Source: Ignavibacteriales bacterium (lineage in GTDB: Bacteria; Bacteroidota; Ignavibacteria; UBA10030; SZUA-254). Taken from it: 64,000 bases of DNA. The translations under genes were made by a program, and so were the position numbers. Each line of letters opens with the position of its first letter. The first letter of the stretch is position 1. The notes under the pieces were generated by a model. It saw only the letters and a list, made by a program, of their open reading frames with translations. It did no database searches and was not told the origin of the DNA. Below are positions 36,161-45,940 of the stretch, one piece after another. The stretch spans positions 1,005,695-1,069,694 of the forward strand of contig JACRMQ010000007.1 in the NCBI GenBank assembly GCA_016214905.1. Direction: 5' to 3'.

Positions 36161-37150
36161 ATGAAACTTCCCATAGGAGTTATAGGCGTGGGTCATCTTG
36201 GCTCTCTGCATGCAAAGATGCTTGCGAACATACAAAACGCTGACCTGGTTGGTGTGCATGATTCGGACCACACTCGTGCCGAAAAGATAGCAGTTGATTA
36301 TCATACAAAAACATTCACAAGCATCGATGATTTGCTGAACGACGTGAAGGCGGTTTGTATCGCAACGCCAACCACCGCGCATTTTGAAATTGCCCGGAAA
36401 GCAATCGCTAAACGTATTCATCTGTTTATCGAAAAACCGATAACCCATACAACAGAAGAAGCGGAAACTTTAGTGAAAGCTGCGATTGAAAACAATGTCA
36501 AGATTCAGGTCGGGCATATCGAGCGATTCAATCCTGCACTCCTTGCACTGGAAACCTATAAACTTAATCCGATGTTCATAGAATCACACCGGCTGGCGCA
36601 ATTCAATCCGCGCGGTACTGATGTCGCGGTGGTTCTGGATTTAATGATTCACGATATCGATATAATACTGAGCCTGGTTCAATCACCGGTAGTTAAAATA
36701 GAGGCGAACGGTGTGGCAGTTGTCTCAAATCAGATTGATATTGCCAATGCGCGCCTACAATTCGAGAACGGATGTGTGGCGAATGTGACCGCAAGCCGTA
36801 TTTCACAAAAGAAAATGAGGAAGATGAGATTGTTTCAGCGCGATGCTTATATTTCAATTGATTTTTCGGATGGAACCGCGGAAGTTTTTCGACTTGTTGA
36901 TGAAAACGAGAAGGTCGAAAATATTGCGATGATGCTGGGACAAATAAATGCCGGCACAAAGAATAGGAATATCGTTTTTGAAAAACCCGAAATTAAAGAA
37001 GTGAATGCTTTAATGCATGAACTTCAATTGTTTGTTGACGCTGTCCAAAACGACGTTCAACCGGTTGTAACCGGCAAAGATGGATTACAAGCATTGAAGG
37101 TTGCTCACGATATAATAACAAAAATCAATCAGCAATCAATTTCTTTTTAA
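36161..37150 (+). CDS. Gfo/Idh/MocA family NAD(P)-dependent oxidoreductase
   Basis: A 329-residue dehydrogenase with the Rossmann motif GVGHLG near the start. The conserved EKPI motif at about residue 98 contains the catalytic-site lysine, and the C-terminal alpha/beta domain includes LMIHDIDIIL (the conserved His region). Relatives oxidise or reduce sugars, often nucleotide-sugar precursors for surface glycans. Placed between a GT-C enzyme and the CCA enzyme; its stop overlaps the next start by one base (TAATG). Confidence 0.87.
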   Translation: MKLPIGVIGVGHLGSLHAKMLANIQNADLVGVHDSDHTRAEKIAVDYHTKTFTSIDDLLNDVKAVCIATPTTAHFEIARKAIAKRIHLFIEKPITHTTEEAETLVKAAIENNVKIQVGHIERFNPALLALETYKLNPMFIESHRLAQFNPRGTDVAVVLDLMIHDIDIILSLVQSPVVKIEANGVAVVSNQIDIANARLQFENGCVANVTASRISQKKMRKMRLFQRDAYISIDFSDGTAEVFRLVDENEKVENIAMMLGQINAGTKNRNIVFEKPEIKEVNALMHELQLFVDAVQNDVQPVVTGKDGLQALKVAHDIITKINQQSISF

Positions 37151-38568
37151 TGATGAAAGAATCTTCAAAATATATTGAGATTGAAAATGAGATGTTGAAG
37201 CAGATCGGATCAATAGCCGATGAGCTTCAGATAGAAGCGTATGCTGTGGGTGGTTTTGTCAGAGATAAAATATTAGGCAAAGAAGTAAAAGATATAGACA
37301 TTGTCGTGATTGGGGATGGAATTGCTTTCGCAAAAGAGGTGGCTAAAAAAATCAATCAAAAAAATGTTGTAACGTATGAAAATTTTGGCACAGCCATGCT
37401 TCCGTTGGAGGGTGGAAAGATTGAATTCGTTGGGGCGCGTGAAGAAAGTTACGCGAGAGATTCAAGGAAACCGATTGTAACAAAGGCATCTCTGCTGACC
37501 GATCTTTCACGCCGAGATTTTACGGTGAACACGTTAGCCGCATCTATTAATAGTGATGCATTCGGTGAACTGAGCGATCCTTTCGATGGTATTGTCGATT
37601 TAAAAAATAAAATTCTTCGGACACCGTTGGTACCGGAAAAAACATTCGATGATGATCCGCTGAGAATGATGCGGGCGATAAGATTCGCCTCCCAACTGAA
37701 CTTCAGCATCGAGCCGAACGCGTACAAGGCAATCCGCGAAATGGCTCCAAGAATATCAATTGTATCTATGGAGCGGGTTTCGGATGAATTTTTTAAAATA
37801 ATGGCATCACCAAAACCGTCTATCGGATTAAAATTATTTCAGGAAACCGGATTAGCAAAATATATTTTTCCTGAACTAGTAGATATGGTTGGCATCGATC
37901 AGAGGAAAGATTATCATCATAAAGATGTTTTTCTCCATACCATGAAAGTTGTCGATAGTCTCAGTCAATTTACAGAAAAAGTATGGCTCAGATTTGTAGG
38001 ATTGGTTCACGATATCGCTAAGCCAAGGACGAAAGCATTCAAGGATGGAATCGGGTGGACTTTCCACGGGCATGAAGAAATTGGCGCGCGGATGATGAAA
38101 CCGCTCTTTAGAAGAATGAGATTACCTCTGGATAAATTGTCTTATGTTGAAAAGTTAGTGCGATTGCATTTGCGTCCGATGGTTTTAGTGAGTGAAGAAG
38201 TCACTGATTCCGCTATCAGACGCGTTATGTTTGAAGCCGGACAGGATATCGATGATCTGATGTTGCTGTGCCGTGCCGATATTACTTCTCAAAATCCGCA
38301 ACGAGTTTCAAAGTATTTGCAAAATTACGATCACGTGCTCGCGAAAATGAAAGAGGTTGAAGAGAAAGACCAGATTCGAAACTGGCAGCCGCCGGTTAAG
38401 GGTGACGAAATTATGCAAGTTTGCGGAATTAAACCCGGACCGATTGTAGGTGTCTTAAAAACAAAGATTGAAGATGCCATCATTGAAGGTGAAATTCCAA
38501 ACGAACATAGTTCTGCATTGGCTTATCTATTAAAAATAAAAGATGAAATTATAAAGAATTATTCATAA
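37150..38568 (+). CDS. cca: CCA-adding tRNA nucleotidyltransferase with HD domain
   Basis: Adds or repairs the 3'-CCA of tRNA. The 472 residues show the nucleotidyltransferase head GGFVRD (34-39) with metal ligands in DID (48-50), RRDFTVNTLA, and DDPLRMMRAIRFA in the neck. A C-terminal HD phosphohydrolase domain has HHKDVFLHT and VHDIAKPRTK. The HD domain suggests repair as well as synthesis. Sequence alone does not fully separate CCA-adding from poly(A) polymerase, but the domain set favours CCA. Confidence 0.92.
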   Translation: MMKESSKYIEIENEMLKQIGSIADELQIEAYAVGGFVRDKILGKEVKDIDIVVIGDGIAFAKEVAKKINQKNVVTYENFGTAMLPLEGGKIEFVGAREESYARDSRKPIVTKASLLTDLSRRDFTVNTLAASINSDAFGELSDPFDGIVDLKNKILRTPLVPEKTFDDDPLRMMRAIRFASQLNFSIEPNAYKAIREMAPRISIVSMERVSDEFFKIMASPKPSIGLKLFQETGLAKYIFPELVDMVGIDQRKDYHHKDVFLHTMKVVDSLSQFTEKVWLRFVGLVHDIAKPRTKAFKDGIGWTFHGHEEIGARMMKPLFRRMRLPLDKLSYVEKLVRLHLRPMVLVSEEVTDSAIRRVMFEAGQDIDDLMLLCRADITSQNPQRVSKYLQNYDHVLAKMKEVEEKDQIRNWQPPVKGDEIMQVCGIKPGPIVGVLKTKIEDAIIEGEIPNEHSSALAYLLKIKDEIIKNYS

Positions 38569-38683
38569 TTTTGGATAGTTTTTCAATAAACATGTAACTT
38601 TTAAATAATCAAATCGTTAAAGAGGGGTAGTTTAAATTGAGCCCCGTTTTAAGCTCAAATCTATTAAATCAAGGAGTCACGAG

Positions 38684-40027
38684 ATGAAATTCGTCTATTC
38701 AGCAATTATTACACTCATATTTTCAACGGTTATTTTTGCGCAAGAGCCCGTAACACTATCGCTCGATAAAACAGTAGAACTTGCATTCATGAATAACGCA
38801 TCAATTATTCAAGCACGAAATGATGTTGATGCAGCAAGTAGTGGAATGCTGGCAGCATATGGAAGTTATCTTCCATCGATCTCTCTTTCAGGGGGATGGA
38901 ATAGATCCCAGAACGATCAGGCTGCAGGCGAACGTTCTTATCAAGGGCTAGTCCAAACTTTTCCAGCTACATTTTCAGTTCGAAATAGTTTTTCCACAGG
39001 TATCAACGCGAGATATACGATATTTGACGGGCTAAAGCGTGAATCGAATTTTACGCGCGCTTCCGCATCAGCCAAATCGTCCGAATATATATCGAATAGA
39101 ATGAAACAAACGATCCGCTTTCAGGTCGGATCGGCTTATCTGAATGTGCTCAGACTAGATCAATTGGTTAAGGTCTCTGAGGAAAATTTAAAGAAAGATA
39201 ATCGGCAATTAGAGCGAATCACAGAGTCGAACCGTATTGGCGCTCTTTCATTGGCAGATGTATATCGTCAACAATCTCAAGTTGCTGCAGATGAATTAAG
39301 TGTCATTAACGCTCAAAACAATTATGATAAAGCGAAAGCAGATCTTGTCGCATTGATTGGATTAGATATGACGAAGAAATACGAATTTATTGATCCGGGT
39401 ATGTCTACCAATATTGATCAGGCTGAACTTAACGATGTGCAAACAAAAATTTCAAATATCGATGAGTACACGAAACGGGCTATCTCATCACGTCCGGATT
39501 ATTTAGCTATGAGCGAAAATCTTAGTTCATCGGAAGCAGGCGTGACATCAGCATGGGGTGGATATTTACCGAGTGTTTCTGCGTCAGCATCATACGATAT
39601 TGGAGCTACTGAATTTTCTAAAATGAAAGATAATAAAACAATCAGTTGGGGAATTGGTTTGAATTGGAATATTTTTGACGGATTCCTTACCAATCAATCT
39701 ATTCAAACAGCTACCGTGAACAAAAAAAATACTGAGGTACAATTGAAACAAGCAGAGCGCGAGATTATTGTGGAGATTCAAAAAGTTCTTCTTGATCTCG
39801 AAGCTGCCAAGAAACAAGTGGAGGTAAGTCAGAAAGGTGTAAAATCTGCATCTGAAGACAGTAGAATTGCAGAGGAGCGATATAATCTCGGAGCTGGTAC
39901 GCTTCTGGATCTATTGACGGCAAACGCCGGTCTTGTTAATGCGCAGGCGAACAACATCAACGCGGTTTATTTTTACATCACCGCGAAACGTAATTTAGAA
40001 TATGTATTAGGTGAAAGAAAAGAATAA
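38684..40027 (+). CDS. TolC-family outer-membrane efflux protein
   Basis: A 447-residue protein with a signal peptide (about 1-20, ending FAQEP) and two repeats of long coiled-coil helices, each ending in short barrel strands (SYLPSISLSGGWN and GYLPSVSASASYD mark the pair). It forms the trimeric outer-membrane channel of a tripartite exporter. AAGGAG precedes the ATG. It heads a six-gene operon running to 45875. Upstream 38569-38683 holds a short TTGAGC/GCTCAA hairpin but no clear promoter. Confidence 0.92.
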   Translation: MKFVYSAIITLIFSTVIFAQEPVTLSLDKTVELAFMNNASIIQARNDVDAASSGMLAAYGSYLPSISLSGGWNRSQNDQAAGERSYQGLVQTFPATFSVRNSFSTGINARYTIFDGLKRESNFTRASASAKSSEYISNRMKQTIRFQVGSAYLNVLRLDQLVKVSEENLKKDNRQLERITESNRIGALSLADVYRQQSQVAADELSVINAQNNYDKAKADLVALIGLDMTKKYEFIDPGMSTNIDQAELNDVQTKISNIDEYTKRAISSRPDYLAMSENLSSSEAGVTSAWGGYLPSVSASASYDIGATEFSKMKDNKTISWGIGLNWNIFDGFLTNQSIQTATVNKKNTEVQLKQAEREIIVEIQKVLLDLEAAKKQVEVSQKGVKSASEDSRIAEERYNLGAGTLLDLLTANAGLVNAQANNINAVYFYITAKRNLEYVLGERKE

Positions 40028-40079
40028 AAGATAAATTTTAATTTCTGAGCAAACTGCTCACATCAGAAGGATTTAATAT

Positions 40080-41336
40080 ATGGCAAATAATAAAAAATCA
40101 AAAAAGAAAATAATTATCTTCTCGATCATAGGTGTTTTACTGATCGTTGTAACACTCCTTATTGTTCTGGGCACTAAGCGAGAGCAAGTCTTTACAGTAC
40201 AGACAGAAAAGGTTGCCAAGCGTACTATAACACAGACTGTAACCGCGACCGGAAAGATTTATCCTGAAGTGCAAGTAATTATCACACCGGAAGTAAGCGG
40301 TGAAATTATAACTCTACCGATGAAAGAGGGTACGAAAGTAAACAGAGGGGATCTGTTATTAAAAATAAAGCCCGATATTTATCTTGCAATGAGAGACCAA
40401 GCATTATCAGGAGTCGCTTCTGCCAAAGCGCGGTTGCAGCAAGTTGAAGCAGAGTACAAACGCTCACAGGAATTATCCGCCAAAGGATTGATATCTGCAT
40501 CGGAGCTTGAACAATCTAAAATGTCGTTCGAGGTTGCCAAGGCACAATTCGAACAAGCCGACGCGCAATTGAAACAATCGAATGAAAGTTTATCTAAGAC
40601 CTCAATATATTCGCCGATGGTCGGCACAATATCCGATTTGAAAGTTGAGCTCGGTGAACGCGTTCTTGGAACGAGTCAATTCCAGGGGACGACGGTGATG
40701 ACTGTTGCCGATCTCTCGAGAATGGAAGCTCGGGTTGATGTTGGCGAGAACGACATCATACTAATTTCGATTGGTGATACGGCACGGATTGAAGTGGATG
40801 CGATTCAGAATAAAAAGTTAGTAGGTATTGTATATGAAATTGGAAATTCAGCGAAAACCAAAGGACTTGGTACACAGGAAGAAGTAACAAATTTTGAAGT
40901 AAAGATAAGAATCTTGGATAAAGATGTAATTCTGCGCCCCGGAATGTCGATGACTGCGACTGTGGAAACTGAGACTAAGAAAAACGTACTCACCGTTCCT
41001 ATTCAAAGCGTAACTACACGTACCATGGATAAGAGTAAAGAGAAGAAGCCGGCAGAAGAGGGTGAAGATATGGCGGCTGCCGATTCGCGAATTAAGCAGA
41101 AGACAGAAAAAGTTAAAGAAATCGTCTTCATAGCCGATAATAATGTCGCGAAAGCTGTTGAAGTGAAGCGTGGAATTTCTGATGATTCATATACCGAAAT
41201 TGTATCCGGATTGGAAGAGAATAAAGAAGTGGTGTCGGGAAGTTACAAAGCTATAAATCGAGAGCTTGAAGAAGGCGTAAAGATAAAAATCGATAACGTC
41301 AAAAAGAAATCCTCTAAAGATGGTGAAACAAAATAA
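40080..41336 (+). CDS. MacA-like periplasmic adaptor (membrane fusion protein)
   Basis: A 418-residue protein anchored by one N-terminal helix (about 10-30). The lipoyl-like halves flank a coiled-coil hairpin (about 90-185, KARLQQVEAEYKRSQELSAKG), and beta-barrel and membrane-proximal domains follow (RVDVGENDIILISIGD, LRPGMSMTATVE). It bridges the inner-membrane ABC permeases and the TolC-type channel. The last part contains a Lys/Glu-rich insert (about residues 318-350) longer than usual. AGAAGG upstream. Confidence 0.91.
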   Translation: MANNKKSKKKIIIFSIIGVLLIVVTLLIVLGTKREQVFTVQTEKVAKRTITQTVTATGKIYPEVQVIITPEVSGEIITLPMKEGTKVNRGDLLLKIKPDIYLAMRDQALSGVASAKARLQQVEAEYKRSQELSAKGLISASELEQSKMSFEVAKAQFEQADAQLKQSNESLSKTSIYSPMVGTISDLKVELGERVLGTSQFQGTTVMTVADLSRMEARVDVGENDIILISIGDTARIEVDAIQNKKLVGIVYEIGNSAKTKGLGTQEEVTNFEVKIRILDKDVILRPGMSMTATVETETKKNVLTVPIQSVTTRTMDKSKEKKPAEEGEDMAAADSRIKQKTEKVKEIVFIADNNVAKAVEVKRGISDDSYTEIVSGLEENKEVVSGSYKAINRELEEGVKIKIDNVKKKSSKDGETK

Positions 41337-41356
41337 AGAAGAAAAAGGGAACATGA

Positions 41357-42076
41357 ATGAATAACTCTGTTGTAATAAATCTTAAAGAGATAAAAAAAAG
41401 CTATGACATGGGCGGGGCTGAAGAAGTGCAAGCCCTTCGCGGTGTATCGGTTGAAATACATAAAAATGAATACGTCGCGATTATGGGACCTTCAGGTTCC
41501 GGAAAATCAACATTGATGAATATAATCGGATGTTTAGACACACCATCATCCGGACTGTATGAATTTAACGGTGTGAATGTAAGTGAGATGAATGATAACC
41601 AGCTTGCCAAAGTTCGGAATAAAGAAATCGGTTTCGTATTTCAAACATTCAATCTTCTCGCCCGTTCTGATGCGCTTCATAATGTTGAACTCCCGCTGAT
41701 TTACGCCGGTGTTACCTCGGGAGAGCGGAAACGATTGGCTCGTGAAGCGTTAAATCATGTTGGATTGGGAGACCGGGTTCATCATAAACCGAACGAATTA
41801 TCGGGTGGACAACGCCAGCGTGTTGCAGTGGCTCGAGCATTGGTTAATAAACCCTCGATTTTACTGGCAGATGAACCAACAGGTAACCTTGATTCAAAAA
41901 CAGGTGACGAAATAATGATATTGTTCGAGGAACTTCATCGCCAGGGTAATACAATAATCCTCGTAACCCATGAAGAGTATATCGCGGAACATGCTCATCG
42001 AATAATCAGGGTTCGAGACGGCATGGTGGAACTCGATGAAAAAGTAGCCAGACGTAAAACTCCTACAACGGTATAA
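41357..42076 (+). CDS. MacB/LolD-type ABC transporter ATPase
   Basis: A 239-residue ATPase with Walker [10 protein letters not shown] (44-52), Q-loop VFQTFNLL, signature LSGGQRQR, Walker [14 protein letters not shown] and H-loop VTHE. In E. coli MacB this domain is fused to the permease; here it is separate. The three permease genes downstream imply that one ATPase serves more than one permease combination. Confidence 0.95.
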   Translation: MNNSVVINLKEIKKSYDMGGAEEVQALRGVSVEIHKNEYVAIMGPSGSGKSTLMNIIGCLDTPSSGLYEFNGVNVSEMNDNQLAKVRNKEIGFVFQTFNLLARSDALHNVELPLIYAGVTSGERKRLAREALNHVGLGDRVHHKPNELSGGQRQRVAVARALVNKPSILLADEPTGNLDSKTGDEIMILFEELHRQGNTIILVTHEEYIAEHAHRIIRVRDGMVELDEKVARRKTPTTV

Positions 42077-42078
42077 CA

Positions 42079-43302
42079 ATGCATTTTCTTTTTGAAGTAA
42101 AAGAAGGATTGATAATCGCATTCAGGGCGATCAGAGCGAACAAAATGCGCTCTGTTCTTACAACGCTCGGTATTATCATCGGCATAGTATCGGTAACAAT
42201 GATGGCAACCGCTATCGAGGGTGTGGATAGGGCATTTGAAAAAAGTGCATCGGCATTCGGTTCAAAGGTTCTCTACATTCAAAAATTTCCGTGGGTTCAA
42301 CACGACGACTGGTGGAAATATAGAAACCGCCGCGATATGAAACTCGAATACAGCGAGGCAATCGATCAACAAGCCACGCTCGTTGATGCTGTTGCGCCCT
42401 CCGTTGTTACATTGAAAGATTCACGATTCGGATCGCGTACCATGCTGAGCTCATTCATTACAGGTACAACTCATCAGTATCAAGATGCATCAGGAACAAC
42501 GATTCAGGATGGAAGATTTTTTTCTCAGGAAGAGTCTGATGGTGGCAGACCGGTTTGCATCATTGGCGCTAACGTTGCCGAAACGCTTTTCCCATCCATC
42601 GACCCGATTGATCAGGTAGTTAAAGTAGGTGGTTTCCCGTACAAAGTTTTAGCGGTACTCGAGAAACAAGGGGGTCTTTTCGGTACATTCACTGCCGATA
42701 ACAGAATATTTGTTCCGATAAATTCTTTCATGAATCAATTCGGTTCGCGACGCGATGTTTTAATCAGCGCGCGTGTAGCCGCCGGCGTTGATATTGAGGA
42801 AGCAAAAGAGGAGCTGCGCGGAATAATGCGTAAAGTGCGTCACCTTACACCCGGACAGGAAGATGATTTTAATATCAATGAACAAGAAATGCTCACGCAG
42901 GTTTTCGGCGCGATAACAGCAGTCATAGCAGGTATAGGGTTCTTTATTACAGGTCTATCGCTTTTTGTCGGCGGCATAGGCATCATGAATATAATGTACG
43001 TTTCGGTTACGGAACGCACGAAAGAAATTGGAATCCGCAAAGCTATCGGCGCGCGCAGACGAACTATATTAATGCAATTTCTCGTTGAAGCTGCTGTTAT
43101 TTGTTTGATTGGCGGCTTGATCGGTTTAGCGATCGCGTATCCACTAAGTTTGATTGCCGATCAGATTCTTCCAACTGCCATGCCGGTTTCAGTAGTTGCT
43201 ATTGCACTGTTGGTATCTCTCCTTGTCGGTGTTATATCAGGGTTCCTGCCTGCCTATAAAGCATCTAAATTAGATCCTGTAGATGCATTGCGATACGAGT
43301 GA
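42079..43302 (+). CDS. MacB-type ABC permease (FtsX-like), first copy
   Basis: A 407-residue inner-membrane protein: one N-terminal helix (about 20-42), a large periplasmic domain (MacB_PCD, about 45-270) and three C-terminal helices (FtsX domain) ending in LPAYKASKLDPVDALRYE. SVTERTKEIGIRKAIGARR is the coupling loop to the ATPase. The periplasmic part is clearly diverged from the next two copies. Starts two bases after the ATPase stop. Confidence 0.92.
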   Translation: MHFLFEVKEGLIIAFRAIRANKMRSVLTTLGIIIGIVSVTMMATAIEGVDRAFEKSASAFGSKVLYIQKFPWVQHDDWWKYRNRRDMKLEYSEAIDQQATLVDAVAPSVVTLKDSRFGSRTMLSSFITGTTHQYQDASGTTIQDGRFFSQEESDGGRPVCIIGANVAETLFPSIDPIDQVVKVGGFPYKVLAVLEKQGGLFGTFTADNRIFVPINSFMNQFGSRRDVLISARVAAGVDIEEAKEELRGIMRKVRHLTPGQEDDFNINEQEMLTQVFGAITAVIAGIGFFITGLSLFVGGIGIMNIMYVSVTERTKEIGIRKAIGARRRTILMQFLVEAAVICLIGGLIGLAIAYPLSLIADQILPTAMPVSVVAIALLVSLLVGVISGFLPAYKASKLDPVDALRYE

Positions 43303-43305
43303 TTA

Positions 43306-44565
43306 ATGACTGCCGCTCTGGAAACATTTTTACACGAGGTCAGAGAGAGTTTGTCGATGGCGCTCATCGCTATCCGAACGAATAAACTTCGGTCGATCTT
43401 AACTCTCCTCGGAATTGCGGTCGGTGTCTTTTCAATTATCGGTGTAATGACGGCGATGGGAGTTCTCATTACCAGCATTCAAGATGGGATGACATTTCTT
43501 GGCGCGAATACGTTTCAAGTGCAAAGAACGTCACCCATGATGGGTGGTGATATCAAAGAGCAGATTAAGATGATGAACCGAAGACTTATATCCTATGAGC
43601 AAGCTCTCAAGGTGAAAGAATCTGCTTCACTCGCAAAAGCTGTTGGAATATTTTGCTATCTCCAATCGCCAAAGGTTGTGGTTGCAGAAGATGGCAAAAA
43701 AACCAATCCGAGTGTTAGCGTCTCAGGACGGGAGATTGAAAGCTTTTTGGCGAATAACTGGACTATAGATAATGGTCGGCTATTCAGTCAGAGTGAATTG
43801 AATTCAGGTAGTTATGTGGCGATTCTAGGTCCCGATGTAGTAAAAAAACTTTATCCCAAGAGTGACCCGATAGGCCAGAATATCAGGGTCGATGGACACA
43901 AATATCAGGTAATTGGAACGGTGCAGTCCAGAGGATCGGTTCTTGGAGGTGGAGAAGAGTCGTATGTTCTTATTCCCCTTAATACATTTTTTAGCATCTA
44001 CGGGAAGAATCAGGAATTTTCTTTTAAAGTTCAAGCCGACGCGTTAGCAATCGATGATTGTATGGAACAAGTAAGAGGCATACTTCGAACCGCCCGCCAC
44101 GTTCCTCCCGGTGCAGAGGATGATTTCGCAATCGTTTCAAATGATTCGTTGATTACTCAATTCGGTGAGTTTACAAAATATCTTCGGTTTGGAATAATAA
44201 TCGTTAGCAGCATCGCTCTCTTTGCCGCAGGTGTGGGTATCATGAATATCATGCTCGTTTCTGTTACAGAACGAACGCGTGAAATTGGAATTCGAAAAGC
44301 CGTAGGCGCTAAGAGAAATAATATCATGATTCAATTTATACTCGAAGCAATTTTGATAAGCGAGATTGGAGGGATCATTGGAATAATTCTTGGAATCTTA
44401 GTTGGTAATATACTTGCAGTAACAATGGGTACGACCGCCGTGATACCGATCGATTGGGTATTAATAGGATTTCTTACTTGCAGCGTGGTTGGAATTGTTT
44501 TTGGGGTTTATCCCGCGTGGAAAGCTGCAAATCTTGATCCGATAGAATCACTGCGGTATGAGTGA
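43306..44565 (+). CDS. MacB-type ABC permease, second copy
   Basis: A 419-residue permease with the same architecture as its neighbour: N-terminal helix (LTLLGIAVGVFSIIGVM), periplasmic domain, and three C-terminal helices with SVTERTREIGIRKAVGAKR and ending YPAWKAANLDPIESLRYE. It is a close paralog, of equal length, of the following gene, from a tandem duplication. It may pair with the third copy as a heterodimer or form its own complex. Confidence 0.92.
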   Translation: MTAALETFLHEVRESLSMALIAIRTNKLRSILTLLGIAVGVFSIIGVMTAMGVLITSIQDGMTFLGANTFQVQRTSPMMGGDIKEQIKMMNRRLISYEQALKVKESASLAKAVGIFCYLQSPKVVVAEDGKKTNPSVSVSGREIESFLANNWTIDNGRLFSQSELNSGSYVAILGPDVVKKLYPKSDPIGQNIRVDGHKYQVIGTVQSRGSVLGGGEESYVLIPLNTFFSIYGKNQEFSFKVQADALAIDDCMEQVRGILRTARHVPPGAEDDFAIVSNDSLITQFGEFTKYLRFGIIIVSSIALFAAGVGIMNIMLVSVTERTREIGIRKAVGAKRNNIMIQFILEAILISEIGGIIGIILGILVGNILAVTMGTTAVIPIDWVLIGFLTCSVVGIVFGVYPAWKAANLDPIESLRYE

Positions 44566-44615
44566 TCAAATGAAAACGGATTATCATTTTTAATTTTGAA
44601 TTTTGCATTGAATAT

Positions 44616-45875
44616 ATGAGTCAGGCAGTAGAAACTATAATACACGAAATTAGAGAAAGTTTGATAATGGCGCTTGTTGCTCTAAAAACAAACAAGCTTC
44701 GGTCAACACTTACTCTTCTAGGAATTGCGGTCGGAGTGTTCTCGATAATCGGAGTTATGACAGGTATGGCAGTGCTGATCAACAGTATCGAGAACGGTAT
44801 GAGTCAGCTTGGCGCGAATACATTTCAGGTACAGCGGATGCCTAATTTCCAATCAGGTAATCCGGCTGAACGTGCCAAACTTCGGAATCGAAAATTCATT
44901 AAATACGAACAGGCGCTGAAAGTAAAAGAGAATTCAACATTTGCTGCGGCTGTTGGTATAGAAGCATGGACATTCGGTAAAACCGCCGTGGGACCTGATG
45001 GAAAAAAATCGAATCCCGATATCCAGATCGCGGGCGAAGACATAGAAGGATTTATTACTAACAACTGGACAATCGGTGAAGGAAGGTTATTCACTCAGGA
45101 TGAATTTAACTCCGGTAGAAATGTTGCAGTCCTTGGAAAACAAATTATCGATAAAATTTTTCCGAGAACCGATCCCGTCGGACAAACAATACGCGTTGAT
45201 GGTCATGAATATTATGTCATCGGCACTATCGAACCTAAAGGTGGAATGCTCGGTGGAAATCAGGATAATTTTATTGTTATTCCTCTTAATTATTTCTTTA
45301 ATATTTACGGTAAAGAACGCGATGTTCATCTAATGGTGCAATCATATTCAAGGGAAACATTTGATGATTGTATCGAGCAGACGAGAGGAATACTGCGCAC
45401 CGCACGGCAGGTGAACCCCGGAGATGAAGATGATTTTTATATCTTCTCCAACGACTCGATGATCGAACAATTCAATGATTTCACCAAATATCTTCGACTT
45501 GGAATAATGCTTGTCAGCGCGATTGCACTCCTTGCGGCGGGTGTTGGTATCATGAATATAATGCTTGTTTCCGTTACCGAGCGAACACGCGAAATCGGAA
45601 TTCGTAAAGCGATAGGCGCGAAAAAAACAAATATACTTTCGCAATTCATTCTCGAAGCTATAGTCATAAGCGAGTTGGGCGGAATGTTAGGAATTATGCT
45701 CGGCATTATTGTTGGAAATCTAGTCGCCATAACATTGGAAGTCCCGGCAGTGATACCGTGGGATTGGGTGGGGATCGGTTTCGGGAGTTGTTCTCTGATC
45801 GGAATTACATTCGGTGTCTATCCTGCTTGGAAGGCATCAAACCTAGACCCGATCGAATCGTTAAGGTATGAATAG
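44616..45875 (+). CDS. MacB-type ABC permease, third copy
   Basis: Also 419 residues, aligned end to end with the second copy, with the most change in the periplasmic region (residues about 70-130). This suggests the two duplicates have separated in substrate contact while keeping the ATPase-coupling loop SVTERTREIGIRKAIGAKK. A 50-bp A/T-rich gap precedes it, the largest gap among the ABC genes of the operon. No terminator with a T-run is evident after it. Confidence 0.92.
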   Translation: MSQAVETIIHEIRESLIMALVALKTNKLRSTLTLLGIAVGVFSIIGVMTGMAVLINSIENGMSQLGANTFQVQRMPNFQSGNPAERAKLRNRKFIKYEQALKVKENSTFAAAVGIEAWTFGKTAVGPDGKKSNPDIQIAGEDIEGFITNNWTIGEGRLFTQDEFNSGRNVAVLGKQIIDKIFPRTDPVGQTIRVDGHEYYVIGTIEPKGGMLGGNQDNFIVIPLNYFFNIYGKERDVHLMVQSYSRETFDDCIEQTRGILRTARQVNPGDEDDFYIFSNDSMIEQFNDFTKYLRLGIMLVSAIALLAAGVGIMNIMLVSVTERTREIGIRKAIGAKKTNILSQFILEAIVISELGGMLGIMLGIIVGNLVAITLEVPAVIPWDWVGIGFGSCSLIGITFGVYPAWKASNLDPIESLRYE

Positions 45876-45940
45876 GTGAAATTTCGAATCTCGAAATCCG
45901 AAATTCTGGACAGTAAAACCATTATTTATTTGAACTGAGA

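Noticed and set aside
45881-45897. Terminator between the exporter operon and the SulP gene
   Set aside because: Only a 7-bp A/T-rich stem with a 3-nt loop and no T-run; too weak to support.
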